Positions 44,651 through 55,611 of a stretch of 64,000 bases of DNA are shown in pieces (the stretch's first letter is position 1; every line of letters begins with the position of its first letter). The notes beneath the pieces are model-generated. The model worked only from the letters and a program-made list of their open reading frames with translations, ran no database searches and was not told the DNA's origin. The position numbers and the translations under genes are program-made. The stretch is from Macrothele yani. Its lineage: Eukaryota; Arthropoda; Arachnida; Araneae; Macrothelidae. The stretch lies in the NCBI GenBank assembly GCA_039090855.1, contig CM077011.1, forward strand, positions 20,585,001 to 20,649,000. The letters are read 5' to 3'.

Positions 44651-45012
44651 AAATGGCTCTCACGCCACACTTCTAACCAGTCAGAATTTTACATTCAAGT
44701 TTTTCAAGCAGAATGATTACTACCTGACCCTTTTACTAAAGCGCGAGAAGGCTTTGTAAGTGGAAATACACCCACTGGATCAAAAAATGCAAAACTTTTA
44801 TTTCGTATCTAGAAGATTCACGTTTTCGCGAATGACAGAAAATAACGACACTGCAATGATTCTATGAGTAGCTTGCATTTGTTTCCACTCCAAAATAACC
44901 AGCAAAGTATCGCTCAACTCTGTTAGTGTTGACAAAAGAGGGCATTGACAGTGAACAGCTCTTACGGCATGGCCCATTTGTTCAATAGAGCTGAGATCCA
45001 GGGATTGCAAAG

Positions 45013-45228
45013 CAGCCAAGGTGGTGCAGTTGTCTCAGCGCTGGCTTATGACCATTCGTCCGAGATAGGCCTGGGTTCGAATCCCGGTAAGGTATGGATG
45101 TTATGTTTGTTTTACGGAACTGACTATCTCCCTACCCTGGAAACCCTGGCCCTAAATTCGAGACGGGCGAGTGCTTATAGCCCTTCGAGTTGCTCACGGT
45201 GGTCGTTAAACCCCAGACAAACAATGGA
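45013..45228 (+). mobile_element. tRNA-derived SINE family 1, copy 8
   Basis: Plus-strand copy: A-box region GGTGGTGCAGTTGTC, B box GGGTTCGAATCCC, body with CTATCTCCCTACCCTGGAA, end GTTGCTCACGGTGGTCGTTA. Likely duplication GGATTG(C/T)AAA on both sides. Confidence 0.92.
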
Positions 45229-45560
45229 TTGTAAAAGTCCAAAAGATATGATAAAGGTCCTTGCTCATCAAAATATTAATAACCCTGACAACATGCGAAA
45301 CTGTACTGTCCACCATAAAGATGCCTCCATATGAAGAAAAGAAGTGTGTTATCGTAAGGCTCACTTGGTTTGCTGTGATGTTCAGATATTACCCAGTATG
45401 TCATCTCACATTCAACTAGTATCGCCGGACCCAGTCCGTTTCATCAGATCAACCTCACCTAGCATAGGGCAACCTCCAGATACTGCAATGGTTTTCACAA
45501 TGAATATTTTGTCCGTAAAATTACGTTCTGTTGTTAGAATAATTATGTCATTAATTAAAC

Positions 45561-45771
45561 ATTTTTTTTTATTGAGGGTTTAACTACCACCGTGAGCAAT
45601 GGGTTATAAGCAGTCGCGCGTCTCTAATTTAAAGCCACTTTCTCCAGGGGAAGGCAGAGGGCCAAATCAGTAAGACCAACATAAAATCCATGCCTCACCG
45701 GGATTCGAACCCAGAACCACTTGGACGAACGGTCATACTCCAGCGCTTAGTCCACTGCGCCGCCGGGGTGG
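45561..45771 (-). mobile_element. tRNA-derived SINE family 1, copy 9
   Basis: Minus-strand copy with B box GGGTTCGAATCCC and the 9-bp duplication TAATTAAAC (45552-45560 and 45772-45780). Confidence 0.95.
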
Positions 45772-45780
45772 CTAATTAAA

Positions 45781-46434
45781 CTTAAATTGATAATTAGGAC
45801 GCGGAGGTTCTCACCCCACTCTCTGACGAGCCTCAGTACAAAACGATGAAAAGCGTCATTAATCTTACAACATCACCTTCCCTCATTGCTTTGCTGTCTT
45901 TTCACGTTATTTGATAGCCAATGTAAGTGTATTTATCTGTTTTTCGGGCGAGACAAGTTGCTTTCTAATGGGAAGACAATTTCAAGGACCCAATTTCTTT
46001 AACCCCCTGCGCATAATTGTAGCCAAAGTGAGCTGTTTCTTATTAGGACGAGTACAGCAATCAGTTAATGTAATTTGGAAGTCGACAAGTATGAGGCTAG
46101 GTTTAACGTCAATCGGACAATTCACTGCCGAATAAATACTAAAAGTTTTATTCTTTCAGCTTCAGTATCCCAAATTTTAAGAATTTTTGTCATAAGACGT
46201 CCTAGAAACAATGAACTGGATGTTTCAAATGCACCATCAACGACATCGGGTATCTTCTCTGGATACAGCTCTGGTTTAATCGCCAGTTCTGTGCCCCAGC
46301 TCCTGTTTTCTCACGTCTTCTCTTCTCCCATAAAGAAGTGACCAAGAAACGTATCCGTATCCGAAAGTCCCGTGAAGCGTTGTATAAAATTATGCATACT
46401 TCTAAGGTCTCGTATGAAACCTGTTATGCATTGG
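45781..46434. other. No gene seen
   Basis: Short frames only (74-88 codons, unrecognised). Confidence 0.5.
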
Positions 46435-47612
46435 CCAATAGTAGGTTTACTGAAGGCCAAGATTCTGTGTATTACACTGCGCATTCTGCTGTGTTTTCAC
46501 CCATTACAGGTTTATTAAAGGTCAATATTCTGTGTAACATTACGCATTCTTCTGAGCTTTCACCCTCAACAGGTTTATTAAAGGCCAACATTCCGTGTAT
46601 TACGCAAGGCATTCTGCTGAGCTTTCACCTATAGCAGTTTCATTATATGTCCAAATTCTGTGTATTACATTAAACTTCGTCCATAGCAGGTTTACTAATG
46701 ACCAAAATTCTGTGCATTATACTATGCATTCTGCTAAGCTTTCACCCATAACAGGTTTAATAAAGGCCACAATTCTGTGTATTACATTGCGTTTTCTGCT
46801 GAGATTTCACCCATTTCAGATTTATTAATGGAAAAAATTCTGTGTCTTATACTACATAAGATACAGAATTTTAATAATGCATAACTGGTTTATTAAAATG
46901 CCAAAATTATGTGTATAACACTACACATTTACCTGAGCTTTCACCCGTAACGTGTTTAATAAAGGCAAACATTCTGTGTATTACACTACGCATTCTGCTA
47001 AGCTTTCATGTATAGCGGATTTATTAAAGGCCACAATTCTGTGGATTACACTGTAGCAGTCTGCTGAGTTTTCACCCATGTCAGGTTTATTAAGGGCCAA
47101 AATATATGTGCATTATGCTAGGCATTTTCATGAGCTTTCACACGTAACACCTTTACTAAATGACAAAATTATGTGTATTACACTACACATTCTGCTAAGC
47201 TTTCACCCATAACATGATTATCAGAGGCACGCTTCTGTGTATCACACTGCGCATTCTTCTGAACTTTCACCCATTTCAAGTGTATTAAAGGCCAAAATTC
47301 TGTGCATTACACTACGCATTCTGCTGATCTTTCATCCATTACACATTTATTAAAGCCCGACATTCTGTGTATCCCAATAAAATTCCAAAATTCTGTGCAT
47401 TCTGCTGAACTTTCACTCATAAGAGGTTTATTATATGATAAAATTCTATGTCTTATACTACACACCCTACTGAGCTTTTACCCATAACAGGTTTATTGAA
47501 GGCCAAAATTCTATATATTACACTAGACATTCTGCTGAGCTTTTACCCATAACAGGTTTAGTAAAGGCCAACATTCTGTCTATTGCACTGCTCATTCTAC
47601 TGAGCTTTTATG
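46435..47612 (+). repeat. Degenerate ~65-bp tandem array, about 17-18 units
   Basis: Units of the form AGGTTTATTAAAGGCCAAAA, TTCTGTGTATTACACTACGC, ATTCTGCTGAGCTTTCACCC, ATAAC. Spacing is near 65 bp with many small indels. Units are roughly 75-85 percent alike, so older than the minisatellites. Frames inside (61-98 codons) are artefacts of the period. Confidence 0.88.
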
Positions 47613-47947
47613 GCCCTTTTTAATATTTCGAATGAAAACGGAAAGCCACATATTTATTCAAAATGCAATAATCTGTTTTAGAAACGCCGGCAGCGCAAAA
47701 CAGGGGCTCAAGTAGAAGTTGATGAAAATTTACATATATAAGAGAATTTCTTAAGCAAAAATTTGCTATTGTTTTTTCGGTCGACGACGACAGACTTTTA
47801 AACAAAAGAAATTTTCATATAAATTCATTGGGCAACGGAAATTAAATTTACATAAACAAGTCTGCTATACCAAAAAGCAATACAACATCAATATTTTCTT
47901 TCTTCTCGTCCCACAATTTCATCGGTAGTGCGAAGCAAGAAATATTA
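47613..47947. other. No gene seen
   Basis: AT-rich spacer after the 65-bp array. Confidence 0.5.
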
Positions 47948-48277
47948 TTATGCCTTCCCAAATAAGCATGACACTATATGCAATGAAATGTTTATCAAAA
48001 TCGGCCAGACGAACGGAGAGTTAATCGCATCTCTTCCATGCTTATTGTTCCACTCCAAAGAGTCTGACTTCGTATTGAATGCAACAGCGCAGTCTACTCC
48101 TTCAATTTCACAGAAGTATAGCTCTGGTGACGAGGATGCTGTTGCATCATGAATTACTTTATTCCACTCGGGCGTTAATTTAGCATTCTGATTATGCTGA
48201 AAGCAGTTTCTGATTAAGCTGTCATACATAGTGACCACTGACAAGTCACGAAGATAAACTTTCGGCAAGATTTGCAT
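47948..48277 (-). CDS. Unrecognised 109-residue ORF
   Basis: I do not recognise it. It starts at ATG, has a balanced, protein-like composition (for example PEWNKVIHDATASSSPELYF and AVAFNTKSDSLEWNNKHGRD) and a hydrophobic C-terminus (WPILINISLHIVSCLF). It overlaps no identified repeat. It could be an exon or a fragment of an unplaced element; chance is possible. Confidence 0.25.
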   Translation of the reverse strand: MQILPKVYLRDLSVVTMYDSLIRNCFQHNQNAKLTPEWNKVIHDATASSSPELYFCEIEGVDCAVAFNTKSDSLEWNNKHGRDAINSPFVWPILINISLHIVSCLFGKA

Positions 48278-48760
48278 AAATATTTGATGCTATTCATGCA
48301 TTTATCACATGCGTGTCGCATTTTACAATATGGTATCAAATTATTCGTAAACATATTTATCTATCTCTTGTCGATAGCAACCATGATACCAACAATAGAG
48401 TTTCCAAACTAACTACCTGTTGTAATAGTTGCCCGAGTTCGAATCCTAAATGCTAACGCCCTTGCATCACGATGTATTCTTAATTAAAGGTTGCACATCG
48501 CATCAGATTTGCTAAAATAGTTTTTCTAGCATCAATAATGCTACCACTTTACTATATTGGTTACATCAAATACCTGAGTTCAACTGTCCGTTGTTTTGAA
48601 ATATTCGACTAGAGTAACATCTGTACAGTAATATTTATTACTAATGTTAGAGGTACACATAGCGGGGGAAAGTCGTTCAAAATTTGCTGTGTCGCTATAA
48701 TTCATCTTGACTGTCATTTCGTAGCATACGACATTTTGTCGAGTTATCACCTTTCAACTA
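48278..48760. other. No gene seen
   Basis: Contains a lone B-box-like GAGTTCGAATCCTAA near 48430 without a matching A box; probably not a tRNA. Confidence 0.45.
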
Positions 48761-48887
48761 CACTGAAATGCCAAAAGTCATGTGATACGTACCTAGTATC
48801 GTGTAGGACCTCCTCTAGCCCGGCGAAGTGCAGCAATTCAACATGACATCAATTCCACAAGTGGCCGGAATACTTCTCGAGAGATGT
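48761..48887 (-). mobile_element. Tc1-like fragment F (same family as C)
   Basis: Terminus CACTGAAATGCCAAAAGTCA after TA (48759-48760), then the minus-strand C-terminal coding end (complement of TAGGACCTCCTCTAGCCCGG). Cut off by the 3' end of the LINE at about 48888. Confidence 0.85.
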
Positions 48888-50575
48888 TGGTGTTGGTTAG
48901 TTGGCGTTTTATGGCGCAAAGGCCTAAAAGGGCCAAAGAGCGCCAATTCCAATGGTGTCAGATTTGTACAAAAATAAATTAAAGGGAAACGACACACAAC
49001 AGAACAAGCGGTGCAAAAGTCCAATAAAACCACAACGCCACCGGGAGAAGGAATCATATACAGATAACATCGGGACAAGGAATCATATATACATAACAAA
49101 GCAAGTGGTGTAAAAGGCCGGAAAAACAATGCATTAAAAAAAACCACCGGGACAAGGTATGCATAACGTAACAAAATCAATGTTAAAGGTAACAAGTTAT
49201 GTGATAAAAACAGAACAATATAAAAGTTGCAAAATGGCCGATGAAACTGGAACTATACAAGACGAGAAACACCGTAGAACGAAGAAAGGATAATATATAA
49301 GACACATCAAATTGTTCATTTAAAAGACTACCAGGGTTTCTGAATCGTCTGGTAAATTGGATAAAAGGAACTGACTACCACGATCACGAACAAAACGACG
49401 ACATGAACATAAAATATGAACAACTGTTAAAGGTACCTCACACGTCCCACACATCACGGCACTGTCACCAAACAGCAAATAGCGGTGAGTGAAAAGACAA
49501 CGCCCGAAGCGAAGACCTGCGAGTACAACTAACTCCCTATGGTTCCGGCGACATGATGATCTTCGAACTCCCAGAATGTATTTAATACGATGAAGTTTAT
49601 TTTTCACCTATTGATCCCACAGCAACTTGCCTCGTTCGCGTAATATGATTATGAACAATAAAGCGTAAATCCCGATGAAAGAGCGGCAAGAGCGTGACGA
49701 CCAAACAGGAAGCAGATCTAGCTGTCGCATAAGCACACTCGTTACCTGGAATTCCAACATGCCCAGCAGAATCCAGCAGAACTGTATCTGGACACCGGCT
49801 TCGAGCAAAGAACGAAGAAGCCTTTATACGTTGAAAAGAAAAGGGTAGTCACTGCAGTCGAACGATGACACAGACTGCAAGACGCTTACGGAATCCGTAT
49901 AGATCATAGCACGATGATGAGAAATCGACTGAACCGGAAGAAGGGCAAGATACACAGCATGCATCTCCGCTGAAAACACCGTGGCTTCAGCTGGGATCCG
50001 CGCAAAAGAAACATCTACGCAGACAGCTGCGGATCCGACAACATCACCCATCTTAGATCCAACGGTGAAAACTGGAACAAAATCAAAACTGAGGGTACTG
50101 TGCTCAGCGAAGAGCTGCTGGCACATGGAAGCAGGGGTTGAGGACTTATCAAAAAAGTAAAACTGAGATCAGTGAAGACCTCAAAAGGAAGCCACGACGG
50201 GTTTTCAACGACCCTGGTCGCTCCAACAAAGGAGAAGTCTATCCCTGCATCACAAGCTGTTGCTGCCATACGAAGACCGAAAGTTGGAATGCACGAGGGC
50301 CGGTTCTCAAACAAACGAACATGCCGAAGATGAAAAAATGCATCGTACAAAGGTTGGTCTGGAAGAGATTGAAGTTCCAAGTAAAATTGAAGAGACAGCT
50401 GTAGACGGCGTAATTCAAGGGATGATCCTTTCGCGTCAGCATAAAGGCTGAGAACGGGTGACGTGCGAAATGCTCCCGTCATTTGAAGTACGATAAGCCA
50501 TTCAAGACGTCGGACGTAATGAAAGGCTGGAGAGTACAAAATTGACACAAGGACTTAATCGCATCATAACGGCTG
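48888..50575 (-). mobile_element. I-type LINE, 3' fragment with RNase H
   Basis: Minus-strand fragment of a LINE of the RNase H-bearing I superfamily. The 3' end (TTGGCGCTCTTTGGCCCTTT and GCCATAAAACGCCAACTAAC) is typical of arthropod elements of this group. 5' truncated near 50575. Confidence 0.82.
49320..50548 (-). pseudogene. LINE ORF2 C-terminal part: RT thumb, RNase H, zinc-finger tail
   Basis: From the 5' side: MTGAFRTSPVLSLYADAKGS and LELRRLQLSLQFYLELQSLP (region after the reverse transcriptase), then a frameshift near 50140. RNase H follows with VFTVGSKMGD near 50062, where the usual catalytic Asp of FTDGS is Val, then FSAEMHAVYLAL (Glu) and MIYTDSVSVLQS (Asp). After two in-frame stops the tail reads LRFGRCLFTHRYLLFGD, CGTCEVPLTVVHILCSC, the conserved Cys/His tail of this group. 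Clearly inactive. Confidence 0.83.
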
Positions 50576-50654
50576 TCTAATTATATTTTCTAAGTATGTT
50601 TTATTACGTTTGAGAGCTCAAAGTACAGCATGGGCAACACTTTGGGCTCTGCAC

Positions 50655-50812
50655 ACTCTGTCAGCCCTAATTTAGGGCCACTGGTTCCATAGAGAAGACC
50701 AAGCCAGCACCACCAGACAAGCACTCCAAGCATACCGAATTCGGGAGTCGAACCTGGGCCCATATCAGAAGAATGACCCCAGACTCACTACTAAATCCAC
50801 TAGGCCATGTAT
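50655..50812 (-). mobile_element. tRNA-derived SINE family 1, degenerate copy
   Basis: CCCTAATTTAGGGCCACTGG at the left and a damaged B box (AGTCGAACCTGGGCCC) at 50751; about 70 percent like the other copies, tail missing. Confidence 0.75.
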
Positions 50813-51363
50813 CTTCTATTTACACCAAATAAGAAAGAATAATTGAGATAATGGGGACTTACATTTCTTTTTATTGTTCTTGACAGAATTCAGGTGTGAA
50901 ATATAGCATTTGTGGTAGAATTAGTTCAAGACAAATAAATGAAATGTTAGCGCCACAACGAAGTCTTTTCGGCGTTATCAAGCATTCAGACAAGTCACTT
51001 GATAGTAAGCTAGATTACAGAACTCACGCCCATTGCTCCAAAAATGGGCTTCTACCTGCGTCTTACTACCTTGACTGCCTATCGTGGAGCCCCAAAAATA
51101 TTTTCTTGGGAGACATTAAGTTAAGTAACAAGAGATAGAAAGAAATACAATTTTGACAAGAACAGACAACTAAAATTGAAAGCTAATTAGATCATGTTCC
51201 TTACAAGCACAAAAAAATCTGAAATTAGCATGTTAACAGTGTATACTCTTGTAACAGTTTGTACTTTATACTTGCCCTTATGCTTTTTTCATAAACTGCT
51301 GAAATAATGTTTTAATAAATTTAATTAGTCAAACACAAAAAAAACAAGTAAATATTCAAAAAT
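50813..51363. other. No gene seen
   Basis: AT-rich; an 80-codon frame at 50896-51138 is unrecognised. Confidence 0.5.
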
Positions 51364-52049
51364 GCGGATATCTATGGAATGAAGATAAATAAAAATAAGA
51401 CAAAACTAATGGTAATAGGGAAGGATCCAAAACAGGCTTTCCTTAAAATTGAAGGACAATACATCAAACAAGTTAAATAAATTCGCTATTTGGGTCAAAT
51501 TATTACTGAAGATGCGAGATGGGAAAAGGAAGTTAGAATGAGACTGGGGATGGCAAAAACGGCTTTTAGAGAGAATCAAAGACTACTGACAGCCAAAAAT
51601 ATAGATCTAAAAATGAGGAAAAGAATTTTAAGTGCATATGTTTGGCCAGTAGCTCTCTACGGCTCTGAGACATGGGCATTGACCAAGAGGGAAGTGAAAA
51701 GACTGGAGGCATTTAAGATGTGGAGCTGTAGAAGAATGCTGAGAATAAGCTGGATCGATAGAAAGACTAATGAGGAGATCCTGGAAAGTTTGGGAGGACC
51801 CAGGAATCTGATCAACATCTTAAAAACAAGAAGAATGTTATGGATGGGACACGCATTGCGCCATGGAGCCCCGATTCTGAAAACTTTGGAAGGGAAAATT
51901 CAAGGCAACAGAGGAAGAGGAAGGCCAAGGAATGGTTTTGTGGCACAATTACTCCAAGACACCAATACTAGGGCATACTATGACTTGAAGAGAATGGCGA
52001 AGAACAGAGAGAAATGGAGAGACAGAGTACATCTACTGAACAACCAGTC
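51364..52049 (+). mobile_element. RTE LINE fragment (second subfamily), 5' of the LTR insertion
   Basis: Plus-strand 3' part of a different RTE subfamily. It continues at 52587-52615 after the solo LTR and ends in a (GAA)n tail. Confidence 0.88.
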
Positions 52050-52083
52050 TGTAACGTATACTCTAGATTCAGTTTCCTTTTGA
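51394..52083 (+). pseudogene. RTE reverse transcriptase C-terminal fragment
   Basis: Begins around GMKINKNKTKLMVIGKDP, has a TAA at about 51478-51480, then reads open from IRYLGQIITEDARWEKEV through ALYGSETWALTKREVKRLEA, MLWMGHALRHGAP and RGRGRPRNGF to LLNNQS at 52048. There the solo LTR begins, so the last residues of the open frame are LTR sequence. Beyond the LTR the true end QSLD and stop can be read. Confidence 0.9.
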
Positions 52084-52586
52084 TTTTACTATCTCTCGTT
52101 ATTTTATTTTCCTATGTAAATTATCTTCTTACTTAACGAGATGTTATTTCTCCTGCTGAATGATATGTGGCAACGAGTGTAGTCATGACGTGGTGGTAGG
52201 CAGTATAAATAGGCGCGTTCAACGATACCAGGGAGAGCTTTTGTTTATATGCGGAGAGCTTTTGTTCATATGTGGAGAGGTTTTGTTCGATGTGAAAGGA
52301 GCTACGTTATTTTGTGTAGAGAGCTTCGTTCTATGTCATTAGGTTCTTCTTCATTATTGTGATACGGTTAGTGTGACTAGTAGTGTGTGTGTTGGATGAT
52401 ACCAGGAGTTTTCCTAATAAAAGGTTTTTTAAGTAAGTACGTTTTTCTCAGTTCATAGTACTGTCAGACCTCTGTCTGGCCGTTGGGTCTCCTTTCATTA
52501 AGTGTTACTATTAACAACCAGCATAAGACTTTATTCATGATATAATAATTACCACACAACAAACCAGTAAAAACTAATTCATTATA
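52050..52586 (+). mobile_element. Solo LTR, copy 2, inside the RTE fragment
   Basis: 537 bp, TGTAACGTATACTC to AATTCATTATA, flanked by the 4-bp duplication AGTC (52046-52049 and 52587-52590). About 85 percent like the LTR at 20370 with small deletions. TATAAATA at 52204 and AATAAA at 52416. Confidence 0.92.
52204..52211 (+). promoter_or_regulatory. LTR TATA box
   Basis: TATAAATA in GGCAGTATAAATAGGCGCG, same place as in copy 1. Confidence 0.7.
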
Positions 52587-52620
52587 AGTCCTTGGACTGA
52601 GTAACCAAGAAGAAGAAGAA
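52587..52620 (+). mobile_element. RTE fragment, 3' end after the LTR
   Basis: AGTCCTTGGACTGAGTAACC then AAGAAGAAGAAGAA. Joined to 52049 it gives the normal stop and the (GAA)n tail of the LINE. Confidence 0.88.
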
Positions 52621-53489
52621 TTAGCCACGACTGACTTTGTGTAATCGAAAACAAGATATTTTCTGTTTTTCCTTTACACCCTCGGTATCATTGCGATCAC
52701 TAAGTCATTCCTTCCTTTGCTTATTATTGACTAATTTGCCGTTGAATAGTTTTGCCCACTTCGCGTGAAGACTTTATCTAGGGTCACTGTACATAGTTTT
52801 TGAATTCTTCATGAAGTACTATTATTAAGCTAGGTGTGAATTTCATTAGTGGAATAGCGAAACGGAAAACTTTTTCTATGAAGAAGATAAGCTGCACTTT
52901 TCTATACATAGAGAAGAAAGCTATTATTAACTCACAATAAAGTTTATGATCGTGAATGTAATGTTTCAAAAGTAACGCATGACTGAAATTTTCAGAAACT
53001 TATGTTGCAATAACCAACTACACTCTTTGGTATTAAAATTAAAATAACCAGATGTAATAGAGAACCTTAACGAAATTTACAGTTACGTCAGATTACAGGA
53101 TGAGATTGATATGGCAGCAGCAGATACGACAGAGATATATCCACGGTTTGGATAAACACTCCGTTACACATTCTAGTGTAAAGTCGTAGGACGATGGTCT
53201 CTGCACTGCTGTCTATCACATTTCGAACACCTGGTCTTGCAAGATGGTTGCCCTCTGCGTATGTTAAGGTATGCACCGAGGTTACAGGTTAGTCATGATG
53301 TTTAACATTCAGATGTTTTCATGAGACATTTATAGTGTGTAAACGGCTCCATGCACATTTATACGAAGGGGATAGTTAAGGGTTTCAGAATATCTGAGAC
53401 TCAGCACCAGGTCGCAGAACCGATTGTGTGAAACATTAAAAGACGTTTCCAATGATGTATGATGTGTACGTTGACGGTGCGGAGACACC
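52621..53489. other. No gene seen
   Basis: AT-rich, unrecognised. Confidence 0.55.
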
Positions 53490-54675
53490 CACTATACTGA
53501 AAAAGTTCCTCTCACACCCTTCAAAAGCAAATGAACGGACCCGTTGTGTTGTTGAGATGCACGGTACAGCTGCAAACGGTACAAATCAAGCCTACAGCTG
53601 ACCGCGATCATACTGTACTGTGAGGTTGAGTGAAAATGTCGCGGCTGGAGAGAACTGACTTTGAGAAAGGAAAGATTGTTGGGTGTTATATTAGTGGGTT
53701 GTTCATAAGAGAAAACGTTAGGCGTTTAAACATACCCAAGTCAACTGTTTTGAATGTACTGAATAAGTGGAAGACACATGGCGTGCCTGAAGCAGCAAAA
53801 CGTACCAGCAGGCTAAAGAAAATCAGTGATAGAGGACGTCGAGGCCTCAGAAGAGTCGTTACAGCTAATCGACGGAGTACTGCACAACACCTGAGTGTAC
53901 AGGTGAATAAAAATGCTGGAACCTCGGTATGTACACGTACCATTCGCAGAGAACTTCATTCTATGGGTTACCGTGGTTGTGCGGCTGCTCATAAGCCTTT
54001 TATCTCCACGCGAAAAATTACTCATCGTTTAGCATGGTGTAAAGAACATTTATCGTGGACCGTAGATCAATTGAAACGGATCCTATGGACTGATGAATCC
54101 AGATACACGATCCATCAATCTGAAGGCCATTTACCGCAGCGTACTTTTCCTACGGTCAAGTTTGGAGCTGGCAGTGTACTCGAGTGGGGGGTTTTTTCGT
54201 GGTATGATCCCGGCTCATTATTTATCATGGACAAACCTATTAACCAGTACGCCTGCCTTGATATTCTGGTGAACTACGCCCTACCGACTCTGTGGCAATA
54301 CTATGAAACCGAGCCTTGTTGGTACCAGCAGGATAATCCACCGAGCTGCGGTTTGATTATAATTCCGTATCGTGTGTGGACTGTCCAGCACAGATCCATG
54401 ATATTAATCCCATAGAGCACCTATGGGATGAATTAGAGCGCCGCATAAGAAGTTTGGAACCAAGACCTAGTACTAAGCAACAGTTGGCGGCAACATTATG
54501 TACTGAATGGAAGCACATACCTATCTCTCTGTTCCAAAACTTTGTCCAAAACATGTCTCGAAGGGTCAGCAAATACGTTAAGGCCAAAGATGGGCAGACG
54601 ACGTACTAATGCATGTCAATAAATGCTATGTTGTGTTTCTCTTCTAGATGTCTGGTGACTTTTGTCAGTATAGTG
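53490..54675 (+). mobile_element. Tc1-like transposon G
   Basis: 1186 bp, left terminus CACTATACTGAAAAAGTTCC, right the complement of CACTATACTGACAAAAGTCA, TA after the right end (54676-54677). One plus-strand transposase. Confidence 0.88.
53636..54609 (+). pseudogene. Tc1-like transposase with one 22-bp deletion
   Basis: Start ATG 53636 (MSRLERTDFEKGKIVGCYIS, canonical). The paired helix-turn-helix region is intact through residue 120 and the first catalytic Asp is in LWTDESRYT near residue 150. The second Asp is in YQQDNPP. About 80 nt then separate the second Asp from the Glu in NPIEHLWDELE, against 102 nt in the family norm, implying a 22-nt deletion that shifts the frame (54415 versus 54376 onward). 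The end reads to AKDGQTTY at 54609. No other lesion was seen. Confidence 0.9.
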
Positions 54676-54842
54676 TATGTATATTGGCCGTAAATCTGAT
54701 CCTACGCAGACGGGGTTCATCGCTATAAGAGCACACCAGGCCCTCCTGTATCTTAGACGAGCAGTAAGCTAGCAGCATAGGAGACACTGGCGCCACGGGA
54801 ATCCATCAACGGCAAGCCAGGCAGTTGAAGCCATGCATCGTT
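54676..54842. other. Short unannotated stretch
   Basis: Spacer between transposon G and a SINE. Confidence 0.5.
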
Positions 54843-55030
54843 GCCCCGGTGGCGTAGTGCTGTAAGCTCTGGTTTCTGACTGTTCGTCCGAGTGGATCTA
54901 GGTTTAAGACCAGAGCGAGGCACTGGTGGGGATTTGTCGCCATCTTCGCCAGATACTGCGGCTCTAAATTAGTGATGAGCTATAATGTTTATAGTGAGGA
55001 GAGTTGGTTATGGGGATCGTTAATTCCCCA
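54843..55030 (+). mobile_element. tRNA-derived SINE family 1, degenerate copy
   Basis: CCCCGGTGGCGTAGTGCTGT keeps the 5' end and A box; B box reads AGGTTTAAGACC. The body is worn (GCTCTAAATTAGTGATGAGC). Confidence 0.78.
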
Positions 55031-55611
55031 GAAAGGAAAAAGAAGCTGTGCATCTAGTCCAGGTGTTGCGACGCGCCATGAAGTGTTCCCATTTAGGCAT
55101 GTTTCATTATTGTCAGGAGTCACTTTTCTCCTGATGGGTAATATTCCTTTAAATGGCCAATGCACCTGAACCAAATGGTGCCCAAAATTTTCTCAGTTCT
55201 CCAAATAGAAATGTCCATACTACATCCTGGTTTTAAAAATGCCATGGCAAAACAATTAATTTTCTTTTCCCATTTCAGCAGTACCGACAATAAATCTGTC
55301 ACTGGTGATAATGGCTCCCCTTTCTAGTCCTTTATTCCCCTGCTTCATGACCCAAGGCTGCATGATGGGTAATAGCTACTGTCCCTTACAAGAACATCAG
55401 GCTAATGGGTAGAAACAAGTGACTCAAACATATTATCTCTCCTTTCTTCTGTTCGTTCCCTATTTTACAGCAATTTAAGCAGGTACTGAATCAGAAAGGA
55501 TTAGTGTCAATTTACCCGTGCTCCCTGAATGACCAATTTGAATAACAAAGCTAAGAAGAAAGCAACGCTTTTTGATGCGCAAGTTATCTCGATCCAGAAG
55601 GATTCTGCCTA
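55031..55611. other. No gene seen
   Basis: Unremarkable sequence. Confidence 0.5.

Noticed and set aside
46338..46828. Frames of 77-98 codons
   Set aside because: They lie in the 65-bp tandem array and repeat with it.
48420..48460. tRNA or SINE from a lone B-box-like word
   Set aside because: No A box or paired arms nearby.
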